Source of the DNA: Chryseobacterium sp. 3008163
GTDB taxonomy: Bacteria > Bacteroidota > Bacteroidia > Flavobacteriales > Weeksellaceae
DNA: 64,000 nucleotides
Direction: 5' to 3'
NCBI RefSeq assembly: GCF_003669035.1
Contig: NZ_CP033070.1
Location: 3,534,001-3,598,000, forward strand
Shown here: positions 7,820 through 16,396 of the stretch, piece by piece
Numbering within the stretch: the stretch's first letter is position 1
How the letters are laid out: each line of letters opens with the position of its first letter
Notes under the pieces: model-generated
The model's input: the letters and a program-made list of their open reading frames with translations, nothing else
Databases searched by the model: none
Told to the model about the DNA's origin: nothing
Program-made: the position numbers and the translations under genes

Positions 7820-9579
7820 TGAATCTTGCAGAGGCAATTATCAGTAAAAATGCTGAAAAACATCCGTATAAATCAGCTGTTGGTTTTAAAAAGAAAGAAG
7901 GATGGAAAGAATTGAGCTGGAAAAAATTCAGCGAAATTATTTATAAAACCGCAAACGCATTAAAAAGCAACGGAGTAGAAGAAAACGACAAGGTCGCCAT
8001 CTATGCAGACAACTCTGCGGAATGGTTGATTTTTGATTTGGCAGCAATGTCAATCGGAGCGATTACGGTTCCCATTTATTCTACCAACAACGCCGAACAG
8101 GCAGAATATATCATCAAAGATTCTCAGGCAAAAATTATTTTGGTCGGAAATCAGACGCAGTACGATGCGTCTTTTGAAATTGTTCAAAAGGAAAACAGCC
8201 TTCAGACAATAATTGTTTCAAAAAAAGCAGTTTGGGTAAAAAAAGAAAACACTTTTTATCTTGAAGACTTTATTGCTAAATCTTCCTCAAAACTAGAGAT
8301 TATCAAAAAGGAGTTTGATGATTTGGCAACAATTATTTATACATCAGGAACTACCGGAACGCCAAAAGGTGTCATGCTGACCCACGGAAATTTCATTAAA
8401 TCTTTTGACGCACATTTTGAGTTTTTTAAGTTTAAAAATTTTGAAGAAGAACTTTCATTAGCATTTTTACCTTTGACTCACGTTTTCGAAAGATGTTGGA
8501 GTTTATTGTGTCTTTATGGGGGCGCACGAGTATATTTTCTTGAAGATCCAAAAGATATTGCCCAGGCATTGATCGAGGTAAAACCTACGATGATGTGCGC
8601 TGTACCAAGGTTTTTCCAGAAAGTGTATGCCGGAGTTTTAGAAAAAGCCAAAGAAGGGTCATCATTTAAATTAAAAATCTTCGATTGGGCTCTGGAAATT
8701 GGAAAGCAAACCGCAGAATTAAAGAGAGTAGAGAAACCAGTTTCTTTTGGATTGATGCTAAAACATTCAGTGGCGAATGCTTTAGTTTTCAATAAGGTGA
8801 AACAAAAAATGGGTGGAAGACTTTGGTTTATGCCTTGTGGTGGTGCTTCTGTTTCGCCTGATGTGACACAATTATTTGAAGCAATGGGACTTCATGTCAC
8901 TGTTGGTTATGGTCTTACCGAAACTACTGCGACTTTGACGGCGTTTCCATTTACTCATTTCGAGCATGGAAGTTGCGGAAAACCTTTACCCGGTGTTGAA
9001 ATTAGGATTGGTGAAAATGACGAAATTCAGGCAAAAGGAAATGGTGTAATGAAAGGCTATTACCAAAAATCTGAAGAGACGGAAAAAGTTTTCACACAAG
9101 ATGGTTGGTTTAAAACCGGTGATGCAGGAAAGTTTGATGAAAACGGAAATCTCTTCATCACAGACCGTATCAAAGATTTAATGAAAACTTCCAACGGAAA
9201 ATATATTGCGCCACAGCAGATTGAAAATATTCTGACGAATAATAATTACATCAATCAGATTGTTTTGGTTGCTGAAGGACGACAGTTTGTTTCAGCATTG
9301 ATTGTCCCGAATTTTGAGTTCTTGGAAGACTATGCGAAGAAAAATAATTTTTCGTTCAGTAATCGTGAAGAATTGGTGCAAAAGAAAGAAATAATCGATT
9401 TATATAAAGACAAAATAAAAGAACTGCAGCATGAACTTTCAGACTACGAAAAGGTGAAAAAGTTCACTTTAATGCCTTCTGAATTTGAAATCAGCAGCGG
9501 AGAAATCACCCCGACGTTGAAAGTAAAAAGAGCAGTAGTTTTGAAAAAATATGCTGAGATTATTGAAAAAATGTATTAG
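7819..9579 (+). CDS. Long-chain fatty acid--CoA ligase (AMP-forming)
   Basis: Activates fatty acids through an acyl-adenylate to acyl-CoA. The 586-residue protein has the P-loop-like motif IIYTSGTTGTPKGVMLTHGN (about residue 172), the adenine/acyl motif GYGLTETTATLT, and the hinge region DGWFKTGDAG followed by ITDRIKDLMKTSNGKYIAP. The catalytic lysine lies near the end (TPTLKVKRAVV). This is the bacterial long-chain ligase pattern found in Bacteroidetes. The start codon shares one base with the stop of the epimerase gene, showing tight coupling. Acyl chain preference cannot be read from sequence. Confidence 0.93.
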   Translation: MNLAEAIISKNAEKHPYKSAVGFKKKEGWKELSWKKFSEIIYKTANALKSNGVEENDKVAIYADNSAEWLIFDLAAMSIGAITVPIYSTNNAEQAEYIIKDSQAKIILVGNQTQYDASFEIVQKENSLQTIIVSKKAVWVKKENTFYLEDFIAKSSSKLEIIKKEFDDLATIIYTSGTTGTPKGVMLTHGNFIKSFDAHFEFFKFKNFEEELSLAFLPLTHVFERCWSLLCLYGGARVYFLEDPKDIAQALIEVKPTMMCAVPRFFQKVYAGVLEKAKEGSSFKLKIFDWALEIGKQTAELKRVEKPVSFGLMLKHSVANALVFNKVKQKMGGRLWFMPCGGASVSPDVTQLFEAMGLHVTVGYGLTETTATLTAFPFTHFEHGSCGKPLPGVEIRIGENDEIQAKGNGVMKGYYQKSEETEKVFTQDGWFKTGDAGKFDENGNLFITDRIKDLMKTSNGKYIAPQQIENILTNNNYINQIVLVAEGRQFVSALIVPNFEFLEDYAKKNNFSFSNREELVQKKEIIDLYKDKIKELQHELSDYEKVKKFTLMPSEFEISSGEITPTLKVKRAVVLKKYAEIIEKMY

Positions 9580-9614
9580 ATTATTGATATTAAATTTCAT
9601 TTAAATTAAACTTT

Positions 9615-10325
9615 ATGATGGAAAAAATTATTCCGGATTTATTAACCTATTTTCCTGTTCTAAGTCTTATCGTTATTATTTTTTATCTTTATTTTTCAGA
9701 TAAAATTTCAAAAGATAAAATGAATTCTTATTTGTTTGTAGGACTTGTTTTTATTATTTTAAGCCATATATCACAATATTATGTAAATAAACGTTTAGCA
9801 GCGGATTATAATGCTTCATCAGAAATTATGAAATGGTATTCTCTAATAAGTTTGATTGGAGGTTTTGGTTATAAGCTTATTTTCTATAGTATAATTGTTT
9901 ATTTGCTGAAATTTGAGATTCTTAAAAATGAAATAGAAAGAGAAAATATTTTTCTTCTAATTGTATATTCTACTTTAAGTTTTGGACTTTTTGTTCCGTA
10001 TTGGTTTATTAAAAAAGATATTAAATTTAATGCAAAACTTAATGTATGGATTATTTTGTTAATATTTTTCCTTTCGTGTATTCATGTAGGTTTAATTGAT
10101 GTATTTAGCCCTTCTTCTAGCTCAAATAAGGTTGTTTTAACGATTTTGTATTGGGTGGGGCAAGTTGGTTATTCCGTATGTTTCTTAGTTTGTATTTTTT
10201 CTCTCCGAAAACAGATTATGGAAAAATTTAAAGGAATAGATATCAATTCTGTTTGGACATTTTTTATAGGAATATGGCATGTTCAATTTTCACTGAATCA
10301 ATATATTAAAAAGCACGAAAAATAA
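9615..10325 (+). CDS. Unknown integral membrane protein
   Basis: A 236-residue protein with six or seven hydrophobic stretches and short charged loops. The N-terminus has two possible starts (Met1 or Met2). I see no recognised motif. The segment LFVPYWFIKKDI and the C-terminal WHVQFSLNQYIKKHEK are its most distinctive parts. It sits between the acyl-CoA ligase gene and mvaD, 35 and 2 bases away, so it is very probably cotranscribed. Its low GC and isoleucine/phenylalanine richness suit a fast-evolving membrane protein. Confidence 0.7.
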   Translation: MMEKIIPDLLTYFPVLSLIVIIFYLYFSDKISKDKMNSYLFVGLVFIILSHISQYYVNKRLAADYNASSEIMKWYSLISLIGGFGYKLIFYSIIVYLLKFEILKNEIERENIFLLIVYSTLSFGLFVPYWFIKKDIKFNAKLNVWIILLIFFLSCIHVGLIDVFSPSSSSNKVVLTILYWVGQVGYSVCFLVCIFSLRKQIMEKFKGIDINSVWTFFIGIWHVQFSLNQYIKKHEK

Positions 10326-10327
10326 TT

Positions 10328-11380
10328 ATGGAAAACTTTTTAGGAAAAGAAAATTTTAATATACAATCTACAATAGTTTCAGAAAGCTGCCCGTCAAATA
10401 TTGCCTTAATTAAATATTGGGGGAAATATAAAGATCAGATTCCTGCAAATCCCAGCATCAGCTATACTTTAAATCATTGTAAAACAAATACCACAATAGA
10501 ATTTCTGGCTGATGAATCGTTTTCGGTTCAGACTTTTTTGTCTGGAAACAAAGAAGTGAAATTTGCTGAGAAAATCGAAAAATATTTTAAAAATATCGAG
10601 AAATATCTTCCTTGGATTTTAAAAGGAAAATATATCATCAAAACAGAAAATACATTTCCTCACAGCTCGGGAATTGCGAGTTCAGCTTCAGGTTTTGGAG
10701 CGATAGCAAAATGTCTGATGAAGTTGGATGAAGCGTTTTCAGGAAAAAATTCAGAAGAAGATTCTTTACAAAAAGCATCATTTTTGGCCAGATTAGGAAG
10801 CGGAAGTGCTTGCAGAAGTCTTTACAACGGATTGGTTGTTTGGGGTGAAACTGATGTGGTTGATGGTAGTTCAGATTTGTTTGCGGTAAAATATTCTGAT
10901 GATGAAATTCATCCAGTTTTCAAAGATTTTAATGACTGGGTTTTACTGATTCATGAAGGCGTAAAAAGTGTTTCTTCGACCGTCGGTCACGGTTTGATGA
11001 ATACTAATCCTTACGCTGAAAGGAGATTTCAGGAAGCAAGAGAAAATTTTGTTCCGATGAAAGAAATTCTGAAAAATGGTGACATGAATGCTTTCATTAA
11101 ATTGGTTGAGCACGAAGCCTTAACGCTTCACGCAATGATGATGATAAGCAATCCTGCTTTTATTTTGATGAAAACCGGAACTTTAGAAGTCATTAATAAA
11201 ATCTGGGATTTCAGGAGAAAAACAGAATTGCCATTATTCTTTACTTTGGATGCTGGAGCGAATGTTCATCTTTTATTTCCAAATGATGGCTCAGAAGAAA
11301 AAATAAAAACTTTTATTAAAGCTGAATTGCTGCAGCACACTCAGAAAAATGGGGTGGTGAAAGATGTGATGAAGTTTTAA
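10328..11380 (+). CDS. mvaD: Diphosphomevalonate decarboxylase
   Basis: Converts mevalonate 5-diphosphate to isopentenyl diphosphate with ATP, the last mevalonate-pathway step before IPP. The 350-residue GHMP-family protein has SCPSNIALIKYWGKYKDQIP at residues 20-39, the ATP loop in FPHSSGIASSASGFGAIA (about residue 113), and SGSACRSLYNGLVVWGE. The C-terminal part has FFTLDAGANVHLLFP, matching the family. It starts 2 bases after the membrane-protein gene and closes the plus-strand run that begins at 6804. Presence of mvaD indicates isoprenoid synthesis through mevalonate, as expected in Flavobacteriia. Confidence 0.95.
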   Translation: MENFLGKENFNIQSTIVSESCPSNIALIKYWGKYKDQIPANPSISYTLNHCKTNTTIEFLADESFSVQTFLSGNKEVKFAEKIEKYFKNIEKYLPWILKGKYIIKTENTFPHSSGIASSASGFGAIAKCLMKLDEAFSGKNSEEDSLQKASFLARLGSGSACRSLYNGLVVWGETDVVDGSSDLFAVKYSDDEIHPVFKDFNDWVLLIHEGVKSVSSTVGHGLMNTNPYAERRFQEARENFVPMKEILKNGDMNAFIKLVEHEALTLHAMMMISNPAFILMKTGTLEVINKIWDFRRKTELPLFFTLDAGANVHLLFPNDGSEEKIKTFIKAELLQHTQKNGVVKDVMKF

Positions 11381-11400
11381 TAGAAATAATATCAATAGGA

Positions 11401-11422
11401 GCGGACTTTAGTCCGCTTTTTT
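11401..11422 (+). terminator. Rho-independent terminator after mvaD
   Basis: GCGGAC and GTCCGC pair around a TTTA loop and are followed by six T. It lies 20 bases past the mvaD stop. Confidence 0.9.
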
Positions 11423-11460
11423 ATGTCGTGAACATTAGGCTTTAGTTAAACGTATCAAAC

Positions 11461-11510
11461 CACCTCGTCAAAAATTCTATCGAATTTTCGCCACCCCTCC
11501 AAAGGAGGGT
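11461..11510. repeat. Double-hairpin intergenic repeat
   Basis: Two adjacent short palindromes. One has AAAATTC (11471-11477) with GAATTTT (11482-11488). The other has CCCTCC (11495-11500) with GGAGGG (11504-11509). Such CCCTCC/GGAGGG modules resemble interspersed elements of Chryseobacterium-type genomes; this is from memory. Confidence 0.55.
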
Positions 11511-11531
11511 AATTAAAAAGGGTAAAACAAA

Positions 11532-12614
11532 TCAATCCTCAGTCACCACTGCATCACGTTCTCCGTCTTCTTTTTTTCCTTCTTCAATAATTTCCTCAGC
11601 TTCGGCGATTTCTTCAGAATCTGCCTGTTCTACACGCTCTTCCTGATCATCATTATGATGGTCGATGAAAAATTCACAATATACAGGAAGATGATCTGAA
11701 CCAAAGTTTTCCAATGTTTTTAAATCTTTAATGAAAATATCTTCACTGTGGAACATCAGATCAATCGGAAATCTTAATAAACGAGATTTTGCATGAAATG
11801 TAGATACAAAAGCATGACCCTCTCTCGGGTCAATTAAGTGACTTGTTTTTCTGAAAAGGATAGATGATTTTGACCACGCTACATTATTAAAATCTCCAAC
11901 TACTATCACAGGCTTTGTGAAGTCTTTCACACGTTTTGCAACACTCAAAAGATCACCGTCTCTTTCTTTTGAGGTTTCTTCTTCGGTCGGACTTGGAGGT
12001 GGCGGATGTACACCAAAAAAGACAAATTCAAAACCGTCTTCAGTTTTCAAATGTGCTTCAATGCTTGGGATATCATCAGCTACAAAATAATGAGTTTTTG
12101 CATCATCCACTTTAAGCTTAGAATAAAAGTGCATTCCGTAGGTATTCTCAAGCGTTACTTTATGGTGGTAAGGATAGTCTTTTTCCAAAACCTTTAAAGC
12201 ATTCTCCCAATCTCCGTTGCTTTCCATCGTTAAAAAGACATCAGGTTGATGTTTTTTTATAAGATCAATAAATTTGTGATAATCTTTATTAAATTGGTAA
12301 ACATTTGCAGAAATAAAATGGTGTTTTTTAGATGAGTTTTTTGTTTGTTGATGCCTTTTTACCTTGTAAAACTTAGTGTATTTAATCAACGTAAAGCCGT
12401 GATAAATAATCATGGCCAGTAACAAACCTTGAACGTACCAGAAATATTCGGTTTTTTCGATGATGAATCCCAAAGAAAAAGTAACAATGGTAAAATAAGT
12501 GATCTGAATTTTACCAAAATCGGGAAAGCGAAAAATCCAATGCGGACTTGGAATTTTTGGTAATACCGTTAAAATCAGTAATAAAGCACTTAAAATAAGG
12601 TAAGTTTCCCACAT
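11532..12614 (-). CDS. Membrane-anchored endonuclease/exonuclease/phosphatase family protein
   Basis: A 360-residue protein with three N-terminal membrane helices (residues 2-17, 35-51 and 58-76), then an EEP-fold catalytic domain. Recognisable EEP signatures are the metal-binding Glu region DVFLTMESNGDW, the GDFNNVAWS motif, and the terminal SDHLPVYCEF with the catalytic Asp-His. The loop HPPPPSPTEEE is unusually proline-rich. The tail (from about residue 322) is strongly acidic, with many E and D residues. Substrate could be a phosphodiester in lipid, nucleic acid or inositol phosphate and cannot be told. It is transcribed alone on the minus strand. Confidence 0.87.
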   Translation of the reverse strand: MWETYLILSALLLILTVLPKIPSPHWIFRFPDFGKIQITYFTIVTFSLGFIIEKTEYFWYVQGLLLAMIIYHGFTLIKYTKFYKVKRHQQTKNSSKKHHFISANVYQFNKDYHKFIDLIKKHQPDVFLTMESNGDWENALKVLEKDYPYHHKVTLENTYGMHFYSKLKVDDAKTHYFVADDIPSIEAHLKTEDGFEFVFFGVHPPPPSPTEEETSKERDGDLLSVAKRVKDFTKPVIVVGDFNNVAWSKSSILFRKTSHLIDPREGHAFVSTFHAKSRLLRFPIDLMFHSEDIFIKDLKTLENFGSDHLPVYCEFFIDHHNDDQEERVEQADSEEIAEAEEIIEEGKKEDGERDAVVTED

Positions 12615-13036
12615 ATTTCTTAAAATAAACGAATAAAAGTAAGATATTTTCAGGTAATTTCGTGCCAGTCTGTATTTAAAATTTGTTAATAAAGCTGAGT
12701 TGAATCATATATTACCCTTAGTGCATTATAGAATTAGAGATATTTTAATATTATTCATTTGATGCTTCGTATCCTGTATAAATTGATGTTATGAATACTT
12801 TCTGTGGAAATATCAAGCTTTGAAGTATGCTTGAAACGGAATGTTGTAAATGTAATGTGTTGGTAATGAATTAATTATTTATTTTTCATATTGGGAATAA
12901 CCTTTTTTATAATGCGCCACGAGTTTTCATATGAATTAAATTCTATTAATGGTGAGTAATATCATGATCATTTTCAACTTAAAGGAGCCGACAAAGCTTT
13001 ATATTTGACTAATAATTCCAATAAACTTAGTGGACT
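12615..13036. other. Long intergenic region without recognised gene
   Basis: These 422 bases separate the divergent phosphodiesterase-like gene and the Crp-type gene. Both strands contain many stops. The only element I can support is a -7 box close to the Crp-type gene. Confidence 0.5.
13000..13007 (+). promoter_or_regulatory. -7 box before the Crp-type regulator
   Basis: TATATTTG fits TAnnTTTG, 29 bases before the ATG at 13037. No clear TTG -33 element is at the right spacing. Confidence 0.5.
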
Positions 13037-13603
13037 ATGATTCTCAGTTACATTCAAAGTTTTAAAATATTTTCAGACAAAGAAATTGAAGATTTTGCCC
13101 AACTGATTGAGACCCGAAAACTGTTGAAAAATGAATATTTTGTACAGGAAAATGACAGCTGTAAAGAAATCGCCTTTGTTCAGAACGGAATATTCCGCAC
13201 TTTTTATACAACTGCGGACGGTAAAGATATAACCTACTGTTTCAGGTTTCCCAATGAGTTTGTGGCTTCCTATTCTTCGTTTATTTCAGGAAAACCCAGC
13301 AAAGAAACTATACAGGCAATTGCAGATGCAGACATTTTTGTACTCAATAAAGATAAAGTGGAAGCTCTTTTCCACGAAAACCCAAAATGGATTCTTTTTC
13401 TGAAAATAATAGCAGAGCAGGAATATATGGAACTGGAAGAACGGTATTTTCAGCTTCAGAGAAATAATGCCTCGCAGAGATATGAGAAGCTTCTGAAGAA
13501 CCAGCCGAATTTCATTCAACAGATTCCGCTTCAGTATCTGGCTACATATTTGGGAATTACCCAACGACATTTAAGCCGTCTCAGAAAAGACATTTCTTTT
13601 TAG
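13037..13603 (+). CDS. Crp/Fnr-family transcriptional regulator
   Basis: A 188-residue regulator with an N-terminal cyclic-nucleotide-binding-like beta barrel (residues 10-125; for example FVQENDSCKEIAFVQNGIFR and FPNEFVASYSSFISGKPS). A short linker helix leads to a C-terminal winged helix whose recognition part is LQYLATYLGITQRHLSRLRK. The cAMP phosphate-binding cassette is not conserved, as is usual for Bacteroidetes members of this family, so the ligand is unknown. The two oxidoreductase genes downstream in the same direction are the natural candidate targets. Confidence 0.92.
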   Translation: MILSYIQSFKIFSDKEIEDFAQLIETRKLLKNEYFVQENDSCKEIAFVQNGIFRTFYTTADGKDITYCFRFPNEFVASYSSFISGKPSKETIQAIADADIFVLNKDKVEALFHENPKWILFLKIIAEQEYMELEERYFQLQRNNASQRYEKLLKNQPNFIQQIPLQYLATYLGITQRHLSRLRKDISF

Positions 13604-13636
13604 ACATTTGTCCTGTGTCCGGAGTGTGTGTTCCTG

Positions 13637-13644
13637 TAGTTTTG
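13637..13644 (+). promoter_or_regulatory. -7 box before the saccharopine-dehydrogenase-like gene
   Basis: TAGTTTTG fits TAnnTTTG, 17 bases before the ATG at 13662. A TTTG at 13607-13610 is 26 bases upstream, slightly too far to be a canonical -33. The sequence between holds GT-rich words that could be a regulator site. Confidence 0.5.
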
Positions 13645-13661
13645 TGAAAAAATAAAACAAG

Positions 13662-14690
13662 ATGGGTTCAAATATTTTAATTGTCGGAGGAAAAGGAATA
13701 GTTGGAAAAACGATACACAGGATTCTGCGCTCCAGAAATCAAGAGTATAAAATATATATCGGCAGCCGGAAAGAAGAGACTACGGAATATGATGTAATGA
13801 TTGATGTCAATAAGCCTGAAACTTTCAAGGCGATCGTAGACAGAAATATTGATCTTATCATTCTTGCCGTCAATGATAAAGACGATCATATTCTCAAGTT
13901 TGCTATTCATAACGGTGTTGACTACATTGACATAACAAAACCGACACCTGATCTTGTAAAAGCTCTAGCTATAGCAGAAACTACTCAGAATATCAACAGC
14001 AGAATCGTATTCAGTTCAGGATGGATGGGAGGACTCGTCAGCGGACTTATGAATATTCTATCTCATAATCCCGAAAATATCAGGGAAGTAAAATTGTATG
14101 TATACTATTCTGTAAAGGATCTGGCAGGAGAAAGCTCTGCTCATTTTATGGCTGAGAATGTGGCCAGACCATTTATCAGGTATCAGAATAACAGGCAGAT
14201 ACATGTAAGACATTTTCTGAATTCTGAAGATTTTAAGTTTTCTTTCGGAATCGGAAAGCGACAGGCTTATAACTTTGATGTTCCAGATCTTTACATTTTA
14301 AATCAGATTGAAAAAATACCTACAATCAACATTAAAATGACTTATGATTCAAAATTCATCACCTGGCTTTTAGGAACATTCCAAAAATTAAGGATTTTCA
14401 GTATTTTATCATTAAAGGCACGTCGGGTCATTTTCGGTTCGAGTGGAAATGGAGACCAGTCTGTATTTGAAATTGTAATCAAAGATGATCAGGGAGAAAA
14501 AAAACTAAGTCTTCAAAGCAAAAAAGGACAGGCTGAGCTTACGGCGCTCGCGGCTGTTTTGCATGCTGAAATGCTACTTCATGGCGATTTTAAAAACAAA
14601 ATATATTTTGCCCATCAACTTCATGATCCTAAAAAACTTTATCAGTCATTGGCTGAATATGAAGGTATAACTATTGAAACAAGAATATGA
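13662..14690 (+). CDS. Saccharopine dehydrogenase-like oxidoreductase
   Basis: A 342-residue protein whose N-terminus is a Rossmann fold (NILIVGGKGIVGKTIHRIL, then KIYIGSRKEE), as in the saccharopine dehydrogenase NADP-binding family. The following IDLIILAVNDKDDHILKFAI and VDYIDITKP fit the same family. The C-terminal half lacks a motif that fixes the substrate. The gene overlaps the next by 4 bases (ATGA), so both act in one operon directly behind a Crp-type regulator. An involvement in redox metabolism or lipid/amino-acid modification is possible, but unproven. Confidence 0.8.
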   Translation: MGSNILIVGGKGIVGKTIHRILRSRNQEYKIYIGSRKEETTEYDVMIDVNKPETFKAIVDRNIDLIILAVNDKDDHILKFAIHNGVDYIDITKPTPDLVKALAIAETTQNINSRIVFSSGWMGGLVSGLMNILSHNPENIREVKLYVYYSVKDLAGESSAHFMAENVARPFIRYQNNRQIHVRHFLNSEDFKFSFGIGKRQAYNFDVPDLYILNQIEKIPTINIKMTYDSKFITWLLGTFQKLRIFSILSLKARRVIFGSSGNGDQSVFEIVIKDDQGEKKLSLQSKKGQAELTALAAVLHAEMLLHGDFKNKIYFAHQLHDPKKLYQSLAEYEGITIETRI

Positions 14691-15265
14691 AAAATATACT
14701 GATCATCAACGGTCACCCCAACCGTGAATCTTTCAATTTTGGCATTATGAATGCCTATAGAGAAGGTGCAGAAAAAGCGGGCGCAATGGTTCAACAGATT
14801 ATTATTGCAGATCTTCAGTTTGATCCGAATTTAAAATATGGCTATCAGAAAAGAACAGATCTTGAACCTGACCTACTTGAAGCCTGGGACAAAATTCTTT
14901 GGGCAGACCACCTCGTATGGGTGCATCCTGTTTGGTGGGGCGGTTTTCCGGCTATAATGAAAGGATTTATAGACAGACTTTTTCTTCCCGGATTGGCTTT
15001 CAAATACCGGGAGAACTCTGTTTGGTGGGATAAACTGCTTGCAGGGAAAACAGCACATATTATAACAACAATGGATCAACCGGGATGGTATTACCGAATG
15101 TTTTTTGGTCGTCCGAGTATTAACCAGCTCAAGAAATCAATATTGGAATTTTGCGGCGTGAAGCCTGTAAAAGTGACCATTGTCGGAATTATTAAAACTT
15201 CAGACGAAAAACAACGCAGAAAGTGGATGGATAAAGTGAGAATATCAGGAATGAAACTGAAATAA
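14687..15265 (+). CDS. NAD(P)H dehydrogenase (quinone), flavodoxin-like fold
   Basis: A 192-residue FMN/FAD-dependent reductase of the NQO1/MdaB group. It begins with the flavin-binding motif NILIINGHPNRESFNFG. It then has DHLVWVHPVWWGGFPAIMKG, the family's highly conserved aromatic block (about residues 75-95), and FIDRLFLPGLAFKY. The later TTMDQPGWYYR block is also typical. It probably transfers two electrons from NAD(P)H to quinones. Translation is coupled to the preceding saccharopine-dehydrogenase-like gene by a 4-base overlap. Confidence 0.92.
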   Translation: MKNILIINGHPNRESFNFGIMNAYREGAEKAGAMVQQIIIADLQFDPNLKYGYQKRTDLEPDLLEAWDKILWADHLVWVHPVWWGGFPAIMKGFIDRLFLPGLAFKYRENSVWWDKLLAGKTAHIITTMDQPGWYYRMFFGRPSINQLKKSILEFCGVKPVKVTIVGIIKTSDEKQRRKWMDKVRISGMKLK

Positions 15266-15349
15266 TTTGAATTGCTGTTTTATTTACTGTATTGTTCCCA
15301 AATTTTTGTTTTCTGCTGTCGATTTGTAAAGACTTTTTTATAAATTGCC

Positions 15350-15448
15350 ATTGATTGTCAGAAATGTTGTAGAATAATTTTTCATTTAACTTAATTAATA
15401 TTACCAAAAAGTTATGAAAGATAATAAGACAAAATGCTGACAATCAAT
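15350..15448. repeat. Spaced inverted repeat in intergenic DNA
   Basis: ATTGATTGTCAG (15350-15361) and CTGACAATCAAT (15437-15448) are perfect 12-base reverse complements, 75 bases apart. The pair brackets AT-rich DNA without a gene and could be terminal repeats of a small relic element. Confidence 0.45.
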
Positions 15449-15536
15449 TTGCTATATTTATTTTCTTTAATGGAAATATTCTCTGCGAATTTTACCATTT
15501 AATTTTAAAAAAGGCTCTAAAATTTAAAACTAAATC

Positions 15537-15974
15537 ATGAGAAAAATCTTTATCGTTCTATTATTTTTAAGTTCGTTTTGTTTCGCCCAAAAAACTGACG
15601 ATGATGCAGTTAAGCAAACCATAGAAAAGCTTTTCATAGGAATGAAAAATGCTGATACTATAATGATAAAATCTGTTTTTGCAGACGATGCAATTCTGCA
15701 AACTATTACAAAAAATAATAATGTAAAAACGGATAAAGTTCAAGATTTTGTAAATTCAATATCTAAGCTATCAAAGAATGATGCAGACGAGAAGATTAAA
15801 TTTGAAGCTATTCACATTGATGGAAGTCTGGCGAGTGTTTTTACGCCTTATGAATTTTATTTCAAAGGAAAATTTTCCCACTGTGGAGCCAATAGTTTTC
15901 AGTTGGTCAAACAAAATGATGTCTGGAAAATTCAATATTTAATCGATACACGAAGAACAAACTGTAATAAATAA
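15537..15974 (+). CDS. Secreted NTF2-like (DUF4440-type) protein
   Basis: A 145-residue protein with a cleavable signal peptide (MRKIFIVLLFLSSFCFAQ). The rest has the pattern of an NTF2-like/SnoaL fold: a helix AVKQTIEKLFIGMKNADT, a strand MIKSVFADDAIL, then alternating strands ending NSFQLVKQNDVWKIQYLIDT. Such proteins are often annotated as nuclear transport factor 2 family or DUF4440, and the activity is unknown. It is 8 bases upstream of the VOC gene and probably cotranscribed. Confidence 0.82.
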   Translation: MRKIFIVLLFLSSFCFAQKTDDDAVKQTIEKLFIGMKNADTIMIKSVFADDAILQTITKNNNVKTDKVQDFVNSISKLSKNDADEKIKFEAIHIDGSLASVFTPYEFYFKGKFSHCGANSFQLVKQNDVWKIQYLIDTRRTNCNK

Positions 15975-15982
15975 TTTTAAAA

Positions 15983-16360
15983 ATGAAAATTCATCATATT
16001 GCCATTATCTGCTCAGATTACAAAGTTTCAAAAAAGTTTTATACCGAAATTTTAGGTTTAAATATTATCCGTGAAGTGTATCGTGAGGAAAGACAATCTT
16101 ACAAACTTGATTTGGCCATCGGAGAACATTATATTATTGAATTATTTTCATTTCCCAATCCACCACAACGACCTTCAAGACCGGAATCTTGTGGTTTGAG
16201 ACATTTGGCTTTCTCTGTTGAGAATGTGAAGGAAAAGCGTGAAGAATTAATTCAGAAAGGATTAAGCTGTGAAGAAATCCGTATCGATGAATTTACCGGA
16301 AAAGAGTTTTTCTTTACGCAGGATCCTGATCAGCTTCCATTAGAATTTTATGAAAATTAA
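15983..16360 (+). CDS. VOC family protein (glyoxalase I-like, YaeR type)
   Basis: A 125-residue single vicinal-oxygen-chelate domain. It begins IHHIAIICSDYKVSKKFYTE (metal-ligand His near residue 4) and has a second metal site at CGLRHLAFSVENV and a Glu at PLEFYEN near the end. The RRE-like loop and the short length place it with the SMU1112c/YaeR group. Substrate unknown; lactoylglutathione-type detoxification is only a family-level guess. Follows the NTF2-like gene by 8 bases. Confidence 0.88.
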   Translation: MKIHHIAIICSDYKVSKKFYTEILGLNIIREVYREERQSYKLDLAIGEHYIIELFSFPNPPQRPSRPESCGLRHLAFSVENVKEKREELIQKGLSCEEIRIDEFTGKEFFFTQDPDQLPLEFYEN

Positions 16361-16396
16361 ATTTAAAAAAAGACTTTGATCAATCATCATTGATAA

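Noticed and set aside
15192..15443. Minus-strand ORF of 83 codons between the quinone reductase and NTF2-like genes
   Set aside because: It overlaps the 3' end of a well-supported gene antisense, has no motif or signal, and looks like chance reading of AT-rich DNA.
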